A stretch of DNA of 64,000 bases from Rhizobium sp. S152. Its GTDB lineage: Bacteria > Pseudomonadota > Alphaproteobacteria > Rhizobiales > Rhizobiaceae. The stretch spans positions 372,001 through 436,000 of the forward strand of contig NZ_JAUDRZ010000026.1 in the NCBI RefSeq assembly GCF_030380735.1, written 5' to 3'. The notes beneath the pieces are model-generated. The model did not search any database, was not told the DNA's origin, and saw only the letters and a program-made list of their open reading frames with translations. How positions within the stretch are numbered: the first letter of the stretch is position 1; each line of letters starts with the position of its first letter. Made by a program: the position numbers and the translations under genes. This document shows positions 61,138-64,000 of the stretch, in pieces.

Positions 61138-62276
61138 CTGAACAGCCGCCGTTTCGGTTCAGCGCCAGCACCCGTTGGCCCGGAGCCGGCATCCTCCAAT
61201 GTACTGCTCGTAGCGTCTGCGACCATTTGATCGCTCACCGCGGCAACAACGTTCTCTCTATCCGCTGTAGACGAGCTACGCGGCTCGGCTTGGCGTTCAA
61301 GAGCTTCGGCAATGCGATCCAGTTTTCTGTCTATGCTGTTGAGCGGCTTGAGTGCCTCGTCGACCTTGGTGGCTTGAGAACGGGTCTCAGCTATCCCCTC
61401 CTCCATCCTCCGCAAATGCGCGTCGGTCATGTCCTTGATTGCGTCGACCGTGGGGGTTAGCTCCAACCGGATCACGTCCTCCGGTTTCCTGATTTCACCA
61501 AGGCGTGTGCCGACGCCCTCAACGGCCACACCAAACTTGTCGATGATCGTGGACAGCTTGTCGGTCGTTTCGGTGAGCTTCCTTGTCGCTTCCGCTGCCT
61601 GGTCGGTGACCGACCTGTTGTGGTCCTCGATAATGGATGACAGTTTGGTTGCGGCTTCCTGTATCGGGATGATGGCTTCCTTGGAGATCGCCTCGATCAC
61701 CTTGCGGATTTCCTCGCCGTTTTTTTCGGCTTGGCGACCGATCTCCTCGAAGCCCTCCGTCAGCATCTGGTTGCTGACGCGACGGTAGTTCGAGAACTCG
61801 CGAGCCGAAGTATCGAGCTCAGTGCGCACGCGTCTCGTCATCTCCGCCAGCTCGTGGCGGGCGCTGCGTTCGATGTCGACCGGATCGCGGCGCATCTGGT
61901 TGAACAGGATGCGCAACGTCACGCCGGCGATCGTCGATGTCACCGCGATACCGAAGTTGCGTACAATCGTCTCGATCGAGGTTTCTCCCGCGAATAGGTA
62001 AAGGGAGACGCCAAGGCTGGAGAGCGTGAAGAGGAACCCCATGTAATAGAGGTTGTCGCCTGCCTGCTCGTTGTGCAGACGGAAGCCCGCAAGCGCTATC
62101 GAGGCCAGGAAGTAGATGGTCATCAGCGCCAATGGTACCGCAGTCACGACTAGGGTGGACCAAGCGGCCAGCTTGGCCGACCAGATAAATGCCATCCCAC
62201 CGATCGTCACGGCTGCGAACAGCACAATCGGAGCCCAGTCTCGAAATGCGGTCCTTCCGGTATCGCTTGTCGCCAT
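61131..62276 (-). CDS. MotA/TolQ/ZorA-like channel protein with long coiled-coil tail
   Basis: 381-aa protein with about four TM helices (about 14-33, 39-64, 77-96, 104-125). The last contains IVRNFGIAVTSTIAGVTLRILFNQMRRDP, matching the ExbB/TolQ T-x-x-G ... N signature in which Thr/Ser line the ion path. A cytoplasmic tail of about 190 residues is coiled-coil (residues about 135-330), as in the long tail of ZorA. It starts in TAATG with the upstream VWA-like gene and overlaps the OmpA-domain gene. Ion conduction is inferred from motif and pairing. Confidence 0.8.
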   Translation of the reverse strand: MATSDTGRTAFRDWAPIVLFAAVTIGGMAFIWSAKLAAWSTLVVTAVPLALMTIYFLASIALAGFRLHNEQAGDNLYYMGFLFTLSSLGVSLYLFAGETSIETIVRNFGIAVTSTIAGVTLRILFNQMRRDPVDIERSARHELAEMTRRVRTELDTSAREFSNYRRVSNQMLTEGFEEIGRQAEKNGEEIRKVIEAISKEAIIPIQEAATKLSSIIEDHNRSVTDQAAEATRKLTETTDKLSTIIDKFGVAVEGVGTRLGEIRKPEDVIRLELTPTVDAIKDMTDAHLRRMEEGIAETRSQATKVDEALKPLNSIDRKLDRIAEALERQAEPRSSSTADRENVVAAVSDQMVADATSSTLEDAGSGPTGAGAEPKRRLFRW

Positions 62277-63106
62277 TACTGCAACCCCTCCAAGCGGGTG
62301 AAGCCTGCGAAGTCCCCGTTGTTCTTCTCAACCCAGGATTTCCAGAACGTGGCGAGGTCCTCCATCTCGAATTTCTGACCCGGCCGCTGGAAGGCAAGAA
62401 TTTTGATCTGCACTCCATCAAGGGAAGTCCGGAACTTCTCTCTCGCCGGGCTGGCTTCGAATTTGGTGACCGAAACCCCGTCGCGGTAGCTGGAGAAGTC
62501 AGCCGTATGCTCGACCATATCCGAGGCTATGTACAAGGTCTTATTTATCCCGGCAGGCAAAGGCTGAAAGGCCTCGAGATTTATCCGCTGGATGCCCGCC
62601 ATGATCGGAGAGAACTCGCCAGAAGTCCCGGAGCCGAGCTTCCCGGCGATATCGTCCAAAGGCTTCTGGAAACCCTTCTCCCAACGTTGCTGCACGAGTT
62701 TGGGGTTGCTCGTCCATTCGTTGGCAAGGTCGCCGCTGCCAGGATTGCAGCCATGGAAGGTCCGCTCAAGCTTACCCTCCTCCGCAGTGAGAGCGAAAAC
62801 ATCGATCGCGCCGTTGACAGGTACGCTCGAAACCAATCGCTGGAACTGGTTCTTGAGATCGATGGACGTCGCCTCCGATATGGGATCGGTCACATCCAGC
62901 AGGATGGCTGTCTCGCTCGTCGGTCCCGTCGTTGGGCAAAGAGACGCCTTGTCCAACGAGACCGTCGACATCGCTTGGAACTTGAGCCACCCGAAGGCTC
63001 CGATCATGCCAAGGGCCACGGCCGAAAGTGTGATCGTTCCGATTACAGCGCTCGTCGAGAAGCCGCCTTTTCGTGACCGACTGCTACGCCGCCTGTTCCG
63101 AGCCAA
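62276..63106 (-). CDS. Membrane-anchored VWA-like protein
   Basis: 276-aa protein starting at a TTG at 63106 six bases after GGAGG, overlapping the upstream gene by 23 bp. A very basic lead (ARNRRRSSRSRKGG), one TM helix (about 20-42), then a domain beginning SETAILLDVTDPISEATSIDLKNQF, which looks like a VWA first strand with a modified metal site (Asp71, Thr73, Ser77). Later strands include GAIDVFALTAEEG, KTLYIASDMVEHTADF and QIKILAFQRPG. VWA domains bind partner proteins; here it would lie in the periplasm. Confidence 0.65.
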   Translation of the reverse strand: MARNRRRSSRSRKGGFSTSAVIGTITLSAVALGMIGAFGWLKFQAMSTVSLDKASLCPTTGPTSETAILLDVTDPISEATSIDLKNQFQRLVSSVPVNGAIDVFALTAEEGKLERTFHGCNPGSGDLANEWTSNPKLVQQRWEKGFQKPLDDIAGKLGSGTSGEFSPIMAGIQRINLEAFQPLPAGINKTLYIASDMVEHTADFSSYRDGVSVTKFEASPAREKFRTSLDGVQIKILAFQRPGQKFEMEDLATFWKSWVEKNNGDFAGFTRLEGLQ

Positions 63107-63995
63107 CGCCTGCCTCCGGGAATAGATTGTCTAGTTTGTGGTATTGCGCGACGGCGGCCTCGAAGGCGGAGCCGATCTTGCTGATTTGATCGCTGAGTTC
63201 GGCCTGGGCAATCTGAATTCGATCGGTCAAAACGCGATCGTCCCAGTCTTCGCTGGTCTTCAAAACCGGGGTGATCCGCTCCAGCTTGTAAGCGACCGCG
63301 AAATATTGGGGCTCGGCGTCCGTTCTCGCAGCGCGGTTGGCCTCTCGATATGCGGTGAGGACAGAGTTCGCGGTCCGTTCGAGATGACTTTGATATTCGG
63401 CGAAAAGCCCCATGGTCCGCGTTCGGTGGGCGATGATCGCGGCAGATTCCTGACGACGTGAGCTCAGGTCCCTGACGATCTCCTCGATCTTGCCGTTGTG
63501 CTCGTCACGGATTTCGCGAAGATTGTCGATCAGGTCGAGCTTCCCGGAAATGTAGTTTTGCCGCGCCTCGTCCAGCCGCCGTTGAACCCCAGCGAAACCC
63601 GGATAGGGGTCGGTCAACATACACCCGTCGATGAATGCCAATATCGAGAAGAAAATCCCGATGGCAAACAGCATCCACGAATTGAGTTCGACCAATCCGA
63701 GCGGCGTTTCCCGAATGCGGCGGATGACCTCAGTCCCTGCGCCCTCGATGATGGTGGCCGAGACCTCGCGGTAGTGAGCCAAAGCAAGATTCACGGCGAG
63801 AGCGACGGCAATATAGGCAGCCAGGCCGAGCAAGCCGAATAGCTTCATCAGCCAGGATCGATGCACGAGATTGCGGACGCAGAAGATGGCAAACAGCAGC
63901 GCTGCGCCGATATTGAGGACAGCGAAGACGACGGCCTCCGTGATGCCACCGATAATACCTTGCTCGCTGCCTTTGGCGAGGAAGTTACCGTTCAT
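63084..63995 (-). CDS. Three-TM coiled-coil protein (may extend past window)
   Basis: 303-aa membrane protein from the ATG at 63995; the frame is open to the window edge, so the true start may be further upstream. TM helices at about residues 21-43, 49-73 and 106-127, then a conserved-looking DPYPGFAGVQRRLDEARQNY and a long helical tail (about 137-300) that should be cytoplasmic coiled coil. It overlaps the VWA-like gene. No known family recognised; the 3-TM-plus-tail layout recalls MotA/ZorA-type or MCP-like proteins. First visible gene of the cluster. Confidence 0.68.
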   Translation of the reverse strand: MNGNFLAKGSEQGIIGGITEAVVFAVLNIGAALLFAIFCVRNLVHRSWLMKLFGLLGLAAYIAVALAVNLALAHYREVSATIIEGAGTEVIRRIRETPLGLVELNSWMLFAIGIFFSILAFIDGCMLTDPYPGFAGVQRRLDEARQNYISGKLDLIDNLREIRDEHNGKIEEIVRDLSSRRQESAAIIAHRTRTMGLFAEYQSHLERTANSVLTAYREANRAARTDAEPQYFAVAYKLERITPVLKTSEDWDDRVLTDRIQIAQAELSDQISKIGSAFEAAVAQYHKLDNLFPEAGVGSEQAA

Positions 63996-64000
63996 AACGA

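Overview
The window looks like a chromosomal segment of a Rhizobiaceae-type alphaproteobacterium (Rhizobium/Agrobacterium/Ensifer relatives). This rests on four things read in the sequence: a complete acpXL-fabZ-fabF-fabF-adh-lpxXL lipid A very-long-chain fatty acid cluster, a large aerobic (cobN-type) cobalamin cluster, RIME-like palindromic mosaic elements plus a second rhizobial-type repeat, and small DUF1127, entericidin and DUF6894 genes.

Layout. 1-4.8 kb: a GtsABC-like sugar ABC transporter (two permeases and a binding protein, minus strand; the ATPase is not in the window), divergent from a LacI-type regulator. 4.8-8.5 kb: an isochorismatase-type hydrolase, gnd, and small SRPBCC, VOC and PAS proteins. 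8.7-14.1 kb: the lipid A VLCFA operon running from acpXL to lpxXL. One of its two ketosynthases lacks the expected active-site residues. 14.2-31.8 kb: cobalamin genes cobD, C, B, A, E, O, N, W, U(P) and Q, interrupted by a nucleoside hydrolase, a TSUP exporter, a half-size EamA protein and a CLC channel. A cobalamin riboswitch precedes a 30-codon ORF that overlaps cobU. A RIME-like element lies in frame inside cobN and a second lies between cobN and cobW. 32.3-44 kb: an orphan betaine-type binding protein, two large glycan-modifying proteins, a LysR/DUF1127 pair, a lipoprotein hydrolase, an FGE-like protein next to a HAD phosphatase, and a wHTH-TPR membrane protein.

From about 44.2 kb the character changes: lower GC, different codon use, genes without obvious core roles. 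A Tn7-like transposition module (tnsA, tnsB, tnsC, tniQ on the minus strand) is followed by what appears to be a fragment of a second TnsB, a HARE-HTH-like protein, an iterated-repeat patch, a cold-shock protein, a ClpP-like periplasmic protein and a WYL regulator with an inverted-repeat operator. I could not fix both transposon ends.

The last 5.4 kb (minus strand, running off the right edge) is the most interesting part. Four overlapping genes encode a three-TM coiled-coil protein, a TM-anchored VWA-like protein, a MotA/TolQ/ZorA-like channel with a long coiled-coil tail, and a MotB/ZorB-like OmpA-domain partner. Two short proteins, a secreted alpha/beta hydrolase and an 82-aa protein follow on the same strand. 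This resembles the ZorAB motor of Zorya defence with a different set of partner proteins, and it is my best candidate for an undescribed system. Its function is inference only.
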